64,000 bases of DNA from Draconibacterium mangrovi_A (GTDB lineage: Bacteria > Bacteroidota > Bacteroidia > Bacteroidales > Prolixibacteraceae). Both the position numbers and the translations under genes were made by a program. Position 1 is the first letter of the stretch; every line of letters starts with the position of its first letter. The stretch is taken from NCBI RefSeq assembly GCF_037646455.1, contig NZ_JBBIXN010000001.1:1736001-1800000 (forward strand), in the 5' to 3' direction. Below the pieces are notes generated by a model that did not search any database, was not told the DNA's origin, and worked only from the letters and a program-made list of their open reading frames with translations. Below, one piece after another: positions 1 through 8,093 of this stretch.

Positions 1-1965
1 CCCAACGAGTGGAAAAGAGCCTACGAAGCCGGCGTTTTCACCGAATTTATGGAGCAGCGTGCACCAGGCCACACCGCCCTCGACGGAAAGATCTACCACA
101 AAGGAATGTTTGACTTTAAAAAGGAAATTAAAGCACATATCGATAGTCTCGATTTCCTGAATGATCCGGAAGCTACCGGCAAGTTGGAGGAACTGAAAGC
201 GATGGATATTTCGTGCGATGCCGCCATTGTTTTTGCCGAGCGACATGCTGAATTGGCCGATGAGATGGCAAAAACTGAGAAAGATCCGCAGCGCGTCGAT
301 GAGTTGAAACGCATTGCAGAAGTGTGTCGTTGGGTACCGGCGAATGCTCCCCGAAATGTGTGGGAAGCCATTCAAATGTACTGGTTTGTGCATCTTGGAA
401 CGGTTACCGAACTTAACGGTTGGGATGCCATGAACCCGGGACATTTCGATCAGCATCTGACACCTTTTTTCGAAAAAGAGATTGAAGAAGGAACACTGAC
501 AAGAGAAGCTGCAAAAGAGTTGATCTCTTGTTTCTGGATAAAAGTAAACAACCATCCGGCGCCGCCAAAAGTGGGAATTACTGCCCGCGAAAGTGGAACC
601 TACAACGACTTTACCAACATCAATATTGGTGGAGTTAAACCCGACGGAACTAACGGTGTGAGCGAAATGTCGTACATCATGCTCGAAGTTATTGAAGAAC
701 TGCACATATTACAACCCGGTAACTCGGTACACATTGCAAAAGTAACTCCCGATAAATTTGTAAATGCTTCGGTGCATCTCATTCGCCAGGGACACGGCTA
801 TCCTTCGGTGTTTAATCCCGATACCTACATTCAGGAAATGGTGAACCAGGGAAAATCCTTGCAGGATGCCCGCGAAGGTGGTTGCAGCGGTTGTATCGAA
901 GTGGGAGCTTTTGGAAAAGAAGCCTATCTGCTGACCGGGTATTTGAATGTTCCGAAAATTCTGGAGATCACGCTGAACAACGGTATCGATCCGCTGACCG
1001 GAAAAGTAGCCGGGATTGAAACCGGTGACCCGCGTACTTTCAATAGCTACGAAGAGCTGTACGACGCTTTCCTGAAACAGCTGAATTTTGTAGTCGATCA
1101 GAAAATTCGTGTCAGTAACTACATCGACCAGATGTTTGCCAAATATGCTCCGGCGCCCTTCCTGTCGGTGGTTATCGAAGATTGTATTTCGAAAGGAAAA
1201 GACTACTACAACGGCGGTCCGCGTTACAATACCAACTACATTCAGTGCACCGGTTTGGGAACCGTTACCGATAGTCTTTCGGTAATGAAGAAGCATGTTT
1301 TCGAAGACAAGACCTTCAGCATGGAAACCTTGCTGGGAGCGATTTCGAAAAACTACGAGGGCGAGGAGGTACTGCGTCAGCGGATACTGAACCGTACGCC
1401 TTTCTTTGGCAACGACGATGAATATGCCGATTCGATTGCTCTGGGAGTTTACAACGATTTGTTGGATGCGATTGAAGGCAAGCCCAATACAAAGGGCGAA
1501 GTGTTCCATTTGAACATGCTTTCAACTACCTGTCATGTGTATTTTGGACTGGTACTGGGAGCAACACCAAACGGTCGATTCTCGGGGAAATCCATTTCCG
1601 ACGGAACTTCACCATCGCACGGTTGCGACACACACGGACCGACCAATGTGATCCGCTCGCTGGGTAAACTCGACCAGACCAAATCGGGAGGAACATTGCT
1701 CAACCTGCGTTTTGTGCCCAGCCTGCTGAAGCGCGAAAAAGACATGGAAAAACTCGGTCACCTCATTCGCAGTTATTTCACGCTGGGTGGTCATCATATC
1801 CAGTTTAATGTGGTAGATACTGCAACCCTGAAAGCTGCGCAGGCCTGTCCGGAAGATTACCGCGACCTGTTGGTTCGTATGGCCGGTTACAGCGATTATT
1901 TTAACGATATGAACGCCGATCTGCAACAGGAGGTGATCGACCGAACGGAAAATGAAGTTTTATAA
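1..1965 (+). CDS. Glycyl radical enzyme, HypD-like (5' truncated)
   Basis: The reading frame is open from base 1, so the N-terminus lies outside the window; 654 codons are visible, against about 790 residues for full-length relatives. The active-site loop reads GGCSGCIEVGAFGKEAY, with the predicted thiyl Cys at 892-894 and the acid/base Glu at 898-900. The C-terminal radical site reads VRMAGYSDYF, with the radical Gly at 1885-1887. From family knowledge, these loops resemble trans-4-hydroxy-L-proline dehydratase (HypD) more than pyruvate formate-lyase, which has a Cys-Cys pair, or glycerol dehydratase. HypD removes water from hydroxyproline to give pyrroline-5-carboxylate. The activase follows on the same strand. 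The substrate is inferred; another GRE eliminase is possible. The additional Cys at 883-885, three residues before the active Cys, is a point to check. Confidence 0.8.
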   Translation, partial: PNEWKRAYEAGVFTEFMEQRAPGHTALDGKIYHKGMFDFKKEIKAHIDSLDFLNDPEATGKLEELKAMDISCDAAIVFAERHAELADEMAKTEKDPQRVDELKRIAEVCRWVPANAPRNVWEAIQMYWFVHLGTVTELNGWDAMNPGHFDQHLTPFFEKEIEEGTLTREAAKELISCFWIKVNNHPAPPKVGITARESGTYNDFTNINIGGVKPDGTNGVSEMSYIMLEVIEELHILQPGNSVHIAKVTPDKFVNASVHLIRQGHGYPSVFNPDTYIQEMVNQGKSLQDAREGGCSGCIEVGAFGKEAYLLTGYLNVPKILEITLNNGIDPLTGKVAGIETGDPRTFNSYEELYDAFLKQLNFVVDQKIRVSNYIDQMFAKYAPAPFLSVVIEDCISKGKDYYNGGPRYNTNYIQCTGLGTVTDSLSVMKKHVFEDKTFSMETLLGAISKNYEGEEVLRQRILNRTPFFGNDDEYADSIALGVYNDLLDAIEGKPNTKGEVFHLNMLSTTCHVYFGLVLGATPNGRFSGKSISDGTSPSHGCDTHGPTNVIRSLGKLDQTKSGGTLLNLRFVPSLLKREKDMEKLGHLIRSYFTLGGHHIQFNVVDTATLKAAQACPEDYRDLLVRMAGYSDYFNDMNADLQQEVIDRTENEVL

Positions 1966-1981
1966 TTGCCAGGGTTAAATG

Positions 1982-2027
1982 TACCCCCCGTTTCCGTCTC
2001 GAGTATTCGGGACGGAAACGGGGGGTA
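1982..2027 (+). promoter_or_regulatory. Very long hairpin between GRE and activase genes
   Basis: A 17-bp perfect stem (1982-1998 with 2011-2027, six C facing six G) continues inward through one wobble pair and three more pairs to a four-base loop at 2003-2006, about 21 bp in all. It fills the 92-bp gap between the two genes. It lacks an immediate run of T, although T-rich stretches follow at about 2036-2056. It could attenuate read-through or protect the upstream mRNA 3' end, so that the catalytic enzyme is made in excess over its activase. Confidence 0.75.
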
Positions 2028-2057
2028 TACAAGCTATTTTTGATAAACAATTTTTGA

Positions 2058-2963
2058 ATGACTCCACTAATTTTCGATATAAAACGTTACGCCATTAACG
2101 ATGGCCCGGGCATTCGCATTGCCCTTTATTTTAAAGGCTGCCCGCTGCGTTGTGCGTGGTGCCACAATCCCGAAAGCCAGTTGCCCAAAACGCAGAAGCT
2201 CTACACGGCTTCGAAGTGTATCGGGGCACAGGAATGTATTGAGGTTTGTCCGGAAGATGCATTGAAACTAACGCCGGACGGAATTGTTACTGACTACGAA
2301 AAATGCACGCTTTGTGGTTTGTGTGCCGATGCCTGCCCGACGAAAGCCATAGAAATGTCGGGGAAATTGTACGATGTTTCGGAACTCATGCAACTGATCG
2401 AACGCGAACGGATTCATATCGATCATTCCGACGGCGGCGTTACCTTTTCAGGAGGCGAGCCTTTAATGTTTCCCGGGTTTTTAGTTGAAATGTTAAGAGC
2501 CTGTGGCGAAAAAGGACTGCACCGTGCGGTGGATACCTGTGGCCATGTTTCTGCAAAAACATTGCTCGAAGTGGCTCAACACACCGATCTGTTTCTTTAC
2601 GACCTGAAGCTGATGGATCCTGTTCAGCATAAAAAATGGACCGGAAAAGACAATACACTTATTCTGGAAAACCTGGTGAAGCTGGCCGAATCAGGTGCTG
2701 CGATCAACATCCGCGTTCCCTTTATCCGCAATGTAAATACCTCAGAAAAGGAAGTAACAAAAATGGCCAAGTTTATTGCCACTCTGCCCGGAGGAACACC
2801 CCTGGTAAGTATTCTTCCTTACCACAATATTGCGGCACATAAATACGATAAACTCGGTTCGGAATACGATGAATTTGAAATGGCCGAATCCACTGATGAG
2901 GATATCGAACAAGCCGAATCTGTTTTTAAATCCTTTGGAATTGAAACGGAAGTGGGAGGATAA
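2058..2963 (+). CDS. Glycyl-radical enzyme activase (radical SAM)
   Basis: This 301-residue protein is expected to abstract H from the glycine of the upstream enzyme, using S-adenosylmethionine and a [4Fe-4S] cluster. The radical SAM triad is CPLRCAWC (Cys28, Cys32, Cys35), preceded by the DGPGIR motif of PflA-type activases. An inserted ferredoxin-like region follows, with Cys54, Cys60, Cys64 and then Cys83, Cys86, Cys89, Cys93. The first of these two sites has Ala57 where the family usually has a fourth cysteine. The SAM-binding FSGGEPL motif is at about residues 132-138. It is adjacent to and co-directional with the glycyl radical enzyme gene, as expected for a cognate pair. Confidence 0.92.
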   Translation: MTPLIFDIKRYAINDGPGIRIALYFKGCPLRCAWCHNPESQLPKTQKLYTASKCIGAQECIEVCPEDALKLTPDGIVTDYEKCTLCGLCADACPTKAIEMSGKLYDVSELMQLIERERIHIDHSDGGVTFSGGEPLMFPGFLVEMLRACGEKGLHRAVDTCGHVSAKTLLEVAQHTDLFLYDLKLMDPVQHKKWTGKDNTLILENLVKLAESGAAINIRVPFIRNVNTSEKEVTKMAKFIATLPGGTPLVSILPYHNIAAHKYDKLGSEYDEFEMAESTDEDIEQAESVFKSFGIETEVGG

Positions 2964-3078
2964 TATTTAAACGATGTTATAAACGGTATCGATTCATGTA
3001 AGTTGACGAGAATACGGATCGGATCCTTAACATTGAAAGTAAAAATGTGCTTAAGGACTCGAAACCGCTTAAAAAATA

Positions 3079-3106
3079 AAAAGGGCACCCCTGTGGATGC
3101 CCTTTT
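3079..3106. terminator. Intrinsic terminator between convergent genes
   Basis: A 9-bp perfect inverted repeat (3079-3087 with 3098-3106) has A-rich and T-rich flanks. It lies between the ends of the convergent activase and DUF6261-like genes and could serve both strands. Confidence 0.8.
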
Positions 3107-3140
3107 CGGTAGTTATGAGTTAATAAACGCCCCAATCCCT

Positions 3141-3863
3141 TTACGGGATTAAAGTTTTTTCTTCCGGTTTTTTCCCGCGTTTTTTTACGATCTCGTTGTT
3201 CTCGTCAATAATGGTGTCAATGGTGCGGGCAAAGTTGCCGTAAGTGGGTTCGTCAACTACTTCCATGGCACGCAGATAAACCACAATTTTTTCATTAATC
3301 AGCTTCAGCACTTCGGCCTTTACTTTGGTGGCATTGGCCTTGGTGCTTTCTTCGGCTTTTTCCTGTTCGTAGGCAATGCGTGCAGTTTCGAATGCCTCCT
3401 GTGCCGTTTGCAGGGCGCTCACAGTGTCGGCACAACCTGGCAGTTGGGCAATGGCATCCTGAAGTTTTTGTTTCGACAGATCGTCGAGCAACGAAGCAAT
3501 CAGCGACGACTCGGTAGCATAGCTTTCGTTAATAACGCGCAGGCCATATTTTTCGAAAACCTGATCGACGGTTTCGGCAGTTTCCTGAATAGCCGGATCG
3601 GGATGGTGCAGGTAGCCCGCCAGCAGGTAGCTTAATGAACGAAGAGGCCGGTCGCGCTCTTCGTCTTTTTCTTCCAGAACGCTTTCTGCTTTCGAACGGT
3701 TAATGGCGGCGGTAAGCGCCTTTGAAATGTTGTCTAAATCGGTGAACATCCCACTCAGGTGTGGGTCAGAGCTTAATGTGGTGCTGTGGTAGGCGCCGGT
3801 CATGCGCATACTCACGGCGTCAACTTCAGTAACGCGGCTTTTACTCATTAACATAGGGATCAT
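3141..3863 (-). CDS. DUF6261-like protein
   Basis: A 240-residue soluble protein with no signal peptide, predicted mostly alpha-helical and rich in Ala, Glu and Lys. A charged helix at about residues 165-200 looks coiled-coil prone. Length and general pattern (helical start, middle GLRVINESYATESSLI, charged end) resemble the Bacteroidota family DUF6261, whose function is unknown; this assignment is from memory of the family. Two later Met codons (3854, 3848) are alternative starts. The upstream 300 bp carry three copies of a TGGCA-N3-TGCCA palindrome, suggesting specific regulation. Confidence 0.6.
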   Translation of the reverse strand: MIPMLMSKSRVTEVDAVSMRMTGAYHSTTLSSDPHLSGMFTDLDNISKALTAAINRSKAESVLEEKDEERDRPLRSLSYLLAGYLHHPDPAIQETAETVDQVFEKYGLRVINESYATESSLIASLLDDLSKQKLQDAIAQLPGCADTVSALQTAQEAFETARIAYEQEKAEESTKANATKVKAEVLKLINEKIVVYLRAMEVVDEPTYGNFARTIDTIIDENNEIVKKRGKKPEEKTLIP

Positions 3864-4002
3864 AATAAATCGTTTTTTTTGAATGGTTTACATTAGCATC
3901 GAAGAACAAATTTGAATGTTTTTGGACGCTGTTAATTTTTGGATAATTAAAATTATTGTAAAAGCAACAGAAAGTCAACCGCTTACAAGCTGTTTTACAG
4001 CA

Positions 4003-4179
4003 TGGCAACTTGCCACAGCCCTGTTTTTTCCCTGCCGGATTAATGGCCCGATGCCGCGGACCGGTTTGTCCTTTGCGTGCTAAATGGCAATTTTCCGGAA
4101 CCAAAATCATGCTGAAAACGAGTAATGGCAACTTGCCACGGGTATAAATTCAGGTTTTACAGCATATGGCAAAATGCCA
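4003..4179. repeat. Three TGGCA-N3-TGCCA palindromes
   Basis: The dyads are at 4003-4015 (TGGCAACTTGCCA), 4126-4138 (the same 13 bases) and 4167-4179 (TGGCAAAATGCCA). The first and third are each preceded by TTTTACAGCAT. Three copies of a rare dyad within 180 bp upstream of the minus-strand gene look like operator sites for a dimeric regulator. A small dispersed palindrome family is the alternative. Confidence 0.65.
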
Positions 4180-4312
4180 ACACAAAGAAATATTGTTTAT
4201 TTTTAGAGAACATAAAAATCCAAAATACCAAATACAGTGAACTTAGCTCTTGCAAAAATTAAATGCCCAAACAGCTATGTTTATTTCGATAAAACAAACT
4301 TATTCAGCAAGT

Positions 4313-4345
4313 TACGAGCGTGGTGCATAATAAGGTATAAATTGC
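4313..4345 (+). repeat. Left flank of the cassette-like S41 gene
   Basis: This segment contains CGAGCGT, then TG, CATAA and TAAGGTATAAATTG. It can be aligned in the same orientation with 6033-6070, downstream of the S41 gene, which has CGAGCGT, TG, CATAA and AGTTATGTGTTATTG. The match is imperfect and found by eye. Confidence 0.35.
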
Positions 4346-4415
4346 ATTGCAACATACACATACTTTATATGGCATAAAAAATTGGCTATGAGCATAGGAA
4401 AAAACAAACTATAAG

Positions 4416-5984
4416 ATGATAATTAAAAAGTTGAAATTAAAAATCTGGATTGCCTCAATTCTTTTTGGAATTATCATCATCTATATGATAGTAAGTAGAG
4501 TGATTATACTTCGAGATATAATTTTACTCTATCTTGTTATTTTAATACCAACCTTAATTATATTATCAATTGAATTTCTGTTTAGAAAAGGGATTCCCTT
4601 TCTTGAATTTTTAAAAAGCAAAATCTTTGGACATTTATTAACCATGATTTTTTGTTTAGGTTTTGTTATTTATACGATATCAGATCAACCCATATTAAAA
4701 AAAAATGCAATTAATGATTTAGATTTTATGATAGAATCATTAGAAAACATCCATCCTAATATCTATCAAGAGATTTCTAAAGATTCATTTCAAGTGCAAT
4801 ATGAGAGTATAAAGGAGGATTTACCTTTAATGATTTCTAATGTTCACTTTTATGCAACCTGTGCAAGATTAACCTCATTCTTTAGAACTGCACATACAAA
4901 GCCAATGGCTAATATCATTGAAAATGGGATGCAAAAATTTTTCAGAAACAACTTTCCATACGAAATTAAAATAATTGAAAATAGAATATTCATAATCGAT
5001 AATTGTACTCTATTTGATAAAATTCCCAAAGGATCTGAAATAATAGAAATAAATAACAAAAATGTAATTCAGGTAATTAATGAATGGAGCCAATTCGCTT
5101 CATATGAGAGTGAAGCATATAGAAATTTTTTAATAACCAATCGTGCACACATCGGCATTTGGAACAACTTTAGAAGGTTTAAAATTAGATATAAAGAGTT
5201 CTCAACAGGGAAGCTCAAAGTAAAAAGAGTAAATGGTGGTTTGGTATCAAATTTTGTTATGGGATATAAGAAAAGTACGGAGAGAAAGCCTACATTACTT
5301 TATAAAGAAATATCACCAGACATTGGTTATATCGGTTTTTTTAGCTTTCATGATTTAGAAACATATAAAGATTTTTTTAATTCTACCTTTACTGAACTAC
5401 AAAATAATGAGATAAAAAACCTTATAATCGATATTAGAGGTAACCAAGGTGGACATACCATAATTGGTCGTGAGCTAATGCAATACATTTTCCATCAACC
5501 TTTTGCGGAAGTGGATTCATCAATTAGAAAGGTGAGTAATGAGCTTATAGCAACAGGCAAAGTTGATAGAATATTGGGGGCTGATAAAAAAGTTCCGGGT
5601 AAAAAATATTCACAAACATTCAAGCTAATTCAATTAAATGAGAATCCTGTAAGATTTGACGGAAAAACATATCTGTTAATTGATAATGCAACATTTTCAG
5701 CAGGACAAGGATTTGCCTCTTCTTATAAATGCTATGGAGAAGGAACGATTGTAGGTGAAGAAACAGGTGGAGTAACGGTAAACTTTGCCGATGTTCATTC
5801 TTTTAATTTGCCTAATACTGGACTTGAAATATGGACGTCTTGGCAAAAAGCATATTTTCCTTGTGGCGTTGATAATAACAGAGGCGTACAGCCTGATTAT
5901 TTTGTTTCGAATACTATTGAAGATTACATCGAAAAAAATGACAGAATCCTTAATTTTACAATTGATTTAATTAATAATGAATGA
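4416..5984 (+). CDS. Membrane-anchored S41 family peptidase, A/T-rich
   Basis: A 522-residue protein. Three hydrophobic segments (about residues 8-30, 33-56 and 70-90) put the rest outside the cytoplasmic membrane. The C-terminal half is a tail-specific protease domain: GYIGFFSF, then NLIIDIRGNQGG, then a serine site TFSAGQGFAS with Ser428, then VGEETGG and the typical GVQPDY end. The Lys expected 25 residues after Ser in CtpA-type enzymes is absent (Val453), so this belongs to the tricorn/TSP-like branch rather than the CtpA branch. No PDZ domain is evident. Codon use is far more A/T-biased than in neighbouring genes, suggesting transfer. It stands alone, with related sequences on both flanks. 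Confidence 0.8.
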   Translation: MIIKKLKLKIWIASILFGIIIIYMIVSRVIILRDIILLYLVILIPTLIILSIEFLFRKGIPFLEFLKSKIFGHLLTMIFCLGFVIYTISDQPILKKNAINDLDFMIESLENIHPNIYQEISKDSFQVQYESIKEDLPLMISNVHFYATCARLTSFFRTAHTKPMANIIENGMQKFFRNNFPYEIKIIENRIFIIDNCTLFDKIPKGSEIIEINNKNVIQVINEWSQFASYESEAYRNFLITNRAHIGIWNNFRRFKIRYKEFSTGKLKVKRVNGGLVSNFVMGYKKSTERKPTLLYKEISPDIGYIGFFSFHDLETYKDFFNSTFTELQNNEIKNLIIDIRGNQGGHTIIGRELMQYIFHQPFAEVDSSIRKVSNELIATGKVDRILGADKKVPGKKYSQTFKLIQLNENPVRFDGKTYLLIDNATFSAGQGFASSYKCYGEGTIVGEETGGVTVNFADVHSFNLPNTGLEIWTSWQKAYFPCGVDNNRGVQPDYFVSNTIEDYIEKNDRILNFTIDLINNE

Positions 5985-5990
5985 ATTACG

Positions 5991-6071
5991 CCATATAACA
6001 CGCGGTATAAGATATTGGGGTTTAAATGATTATTCGAGCGTTCTGCCACGCATAAAGTTATGTGTTATTGG
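5991..6071 (+). repeat. attC-like imperfect inverted-repeat element
   Basis: ATAACAC at 5995-6001 pairs with GTGTTAT at 6062-6068, extended outward by CCA/TGG with one slip; the arms enclose about 60 bp. It begins seven bases after the S41 stop codon. Its right half resembles the sequence in front of the gene. The arrangement (gene plus trailing folded element) recalls integron cassettes, but the core sites do not match the canonical RYYYAAC/GTTRRRY motifs exactly. Confidence 0.4.
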
Positions 6072-6140
6072 ACTGTAAATTAGCCCGCAATCCCCAACGA
6101 CTTAATACCGCCACCGTTACCAATTTTTAAAATAAACGAT

Positions 6141-6512
6141 ATGAAAGTTACAGCACAGCACAATCAACGAATAGCCCAAATGACATTTGCCTCCGTTTAT
6201 CCACATTATATTACTAAGGTGGAGAAGAAGGGGAGAACAAAAGAAGAGCTTCACCGGGTAATTGAATGGTTAACAGGATTTGATGAGGGGAAATTACAGG
6301 ATCTTATTAATGAGAAAGCGACTTTTGAAACCTTCTTCCAAAAAGCGGAATTAAATGCAAACGCTCATTTGATAAAAGGAGTGATCTGTGGATACCGAAT
6401 TGAGGAGATTGATAATGCATTGACCAGACAAGTGAGATATCTCGACAAACTGGTGGATGAATTGGCAAAAGGCCGTAAAATGGAGAAGATTTTAAGGGAA
6501 GAAAAGAATTAA
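6141..6512 (+). CDS. DUF2200 family protein
   Basis: A 123-residue soluble, helical protein. The pattern RIAQMTFASVYPHYITKVEKKGRT, here only in part continuous, followed by the HRVIEWLTGF and HLIKGVICGYRIEEI blocks, is that of DUF2200, a small family of unknown function common in Bacteria. Length matches the family. No signal peptide or metal site is evident. It returns to the base composition of the surrounding genome after the A/T-rich S41 gene. Confidence 0.85.
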   Translation: MKVTAQHNQRIAQMTFASVYPHYITKVEKKGRTKEELHRVIEWLTGFDEGKLQDLINEKATFETFFQKAELNANAHLIKGVICGYRIEEIDNALTRQVRYLDKLVDELAKGRKMEKILREEKN

Positions 6513-6566
6513 TACAAGCAGCAACATGATGGACTGTTCCTGCAAAAAACTTGAAGCAAAAAAGTA

Positions 6567-7988
6567 ATGAAAAGGCTACTGATTTTAATTTTTTTCACGG
6601 TGTTGATTGCAGGTCTGCCGGGATCCGTTTTTGGCAACCGGAAACCCCGCGTAATTGTAACCACTGATGGCGAAGCAGATGACAGAGCTTCCATGGTGAG
6701 GTTTCTTTTAAGCACAAACGAATTTGATGTTGAAGGAATAGTAAACAGCAGTTCGCAGTTTCACTGGGTAGGTGGAGAAGGCTGGAATGCATTTCACGAG
6801 GTTTCATGGATTCGCGATTATATAAATCTGTATTCAAAAGTGTATGAAAATCTTTTGCTGCATGATGCTGATTATCCCAGCCCTGAATATTTGTTGAGTA
6901 AGTGGAAGGTGGGAAATATTAATGGAGTTGGCGAAGATAGTATCCGTACCGAAGGTGCCGAATTAATTACAAATGTTCTTTTAGATAAAACTGATTCACG
7001 CCCGGTGTGGATACAGGCCTGGGGAGGTTGCAATACCATTTCGCGGGCTTTGAAAATTATTCAGGAGGATCATCCTGAGAGAATGGAGGAAGCAGCCGGT
7101 AAAATGCGCTTATTTTTGATTTGGGAACAAGACAAAACCTACCAGGAGTACATTCGACCGAACTGGGAGCAATTTAATATACCTACCATTATTTCCGACC
7201 AGTTTGACTGTATGGCTTATATATGGCCAAAAGTACTTCCCGACGATGTTAAAACCTACTTTAACGCCGGGTGGATGACCAAGAATATACTTGAGGGTCA
7301 TGGTGCCTTGTGCGATGCTTATGAAAACAACAACGGAGCTTTTAACGCTGAAGGCGATACGCCATCGTTTTTGCACAGTATACCGGACGGACTCAGAAGC
7401 ATGGAATCTCCGGATTATGGTGGCTGGGGTGGTCGGTATGTGAAAGTTCGCAACAATGTCTGGATGGATCCGCGTCCCGATTCAACGTATCAATATCCTA
7501 CAGGCCAATGGGGATTCAGCAACAGTTGGTCGAAAAATATGGAGCATGATACTTCGCCTGAAAAAGTAGCCATACGGACCAACTATTTTAAGCCTATCTG
7601 GAGATGGATGGACGATGTGCAAAACTACTTTGCAGCCCGCGCCGACTGGTGTGTAAAAGACTATGCCTCCGCCAATCATCATCCGCTGGTTCGCTTAAAA
7701 AATACACCGCTTAATATCGAAGCAAAAGCTGGTGATACTATAAAGCTGGATGCGTCGGCAACCACCGACCCTGACAAGGATAAAATCGATTTCAGGTGGT
7801 GGAATTACAAAGAAGCAGGTACTTACAAAGGCCGGGAAATAAATGATGCCGTTACGCCAAAGACAAAAATTACAATCTCAAACGACGCATTGCCGGGAGA
7901 AACCATACATATGATTTGTGAAGTATCTGACTCCGGATCTCCATCCTTAACGAGTTATCAACGTGTAATAATTACGATTACAGATTAA
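6567..7988 (+). CDS. Secreted Sde182-like (DUF1593) protein
   Basis: A 473-residue protein with a signal peptide (about residues 1-23). The first domain (about 28-350) is nucleoside-hydrolase-like: TTDGEADDR carries Asp34, Asp38 and Asp39, resembling the Ca-binding Asp cluster of nucleoside hydrolases. This matches the family first described from the Saccharophagus cellulose-binding protein Sde182 (DUF1593). The C-terminal about 95 residues form an Ig/PKD-like beta domain (IKLDASATTDPDKDKIDFRW). Substrate is unknown; a carbohydrate-related role outside the inner membrane is likely. No adjacent sugar locus was found. Confidence 0.8.
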   Translation: MKRLLILIFFTVLIAGLPGSVFGNRKPRVIVTTDGEADDRASMVRFLLSTNEFDVEGIVNSSSQFHWVGGEGWNAFHEVSWIRDYINLYSKVYENLLLHDADYPSPEYLLSKWKVGNINGVGEDSIRTEGAELITNVLLDKTDSRPVWIQAWGGCNTISRALKIIQEDHPERMEEAAGKMRLFLIWEQDKTYQEYIRPNWEQFNIPTIISDQFDCMAYIWPKVLPDDVKTYFNAGWMTKNILEGHGALCDAYENNNGAFNAEGDTPSFLHSIPDGLRSMESPDYGGWGGRYVKVRNNVWMDPRPDSTYQYPTGQWGFSNSWSKNMEHDTSPEKVAIRTNYFKPIWRWMDDVQNYFAARADWCVKDYASANHHPLVRLKNTPLNIEAKAGDTIKLDASATTDPDKDKIDFRWWNYKEAGTYKGREINDAVTPKTKITISNDALPGETIHMICEVSDSGSPSLTSYQRVIITITD

Positions 7989-8040
7989 GGAAATAATTGA
8001 CCTGTAGCTGTGCCGGGCAATGGTATTAATCAGCTTGGTT

Positions 8041-8074
8041 TTGCAGCTTTTCTGGAATCATTGCTTTATATTTG
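8041..8074 (+). promoter_or_regulatory. Bacteroidota-type promoter
   Basis: TATATTTG at 8067-8074 matches the -7 consensus TAnnTTTG, with TTG at 8041-8043 as a possible -33 element (23-bp spacing, slightly long). It lies 20 bp upstream of the 8094 start codon. Confidence 0.5.
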
Positions 8075-8093
8075 ATAGACTAAATCTGAATCC

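Larger units (their letters stand above)
3864..4415. other. Intergenic region with palindromes and a cassette boundary
   Basis: This 552-bp gap has no convincing gene; a 96-codon minus-strand frame at 3841-4131 runs through the palindromes and has no recognisable protein features. It contains three TGGCA-N3-TGCCA sites and, nearer the right side, the sequence related to the element downstream of the S41 gene. Base composition becomes clearly more A/T-rich from about 4180 onward. Confidence 0.6.

Noticed and set aside
709..1509. 266-codon minus-strand frame inside the glycyl radical enzyme gene
   Set aside because: It lies antisense to a gene with intact family motifs and has no protein features of its own.
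3841..4131. 96-codon minus-strand frame upstream of the DUF6261-like gene
   Set aside because: It crosses two palindromes, has no start-site support and no recognisable domain.
4003..4179. Possible small CRISPR array
   Set aside because: Only three short palindromes with unequal spacing (123 and 41 bp), no full-length repeats and no cas gene.
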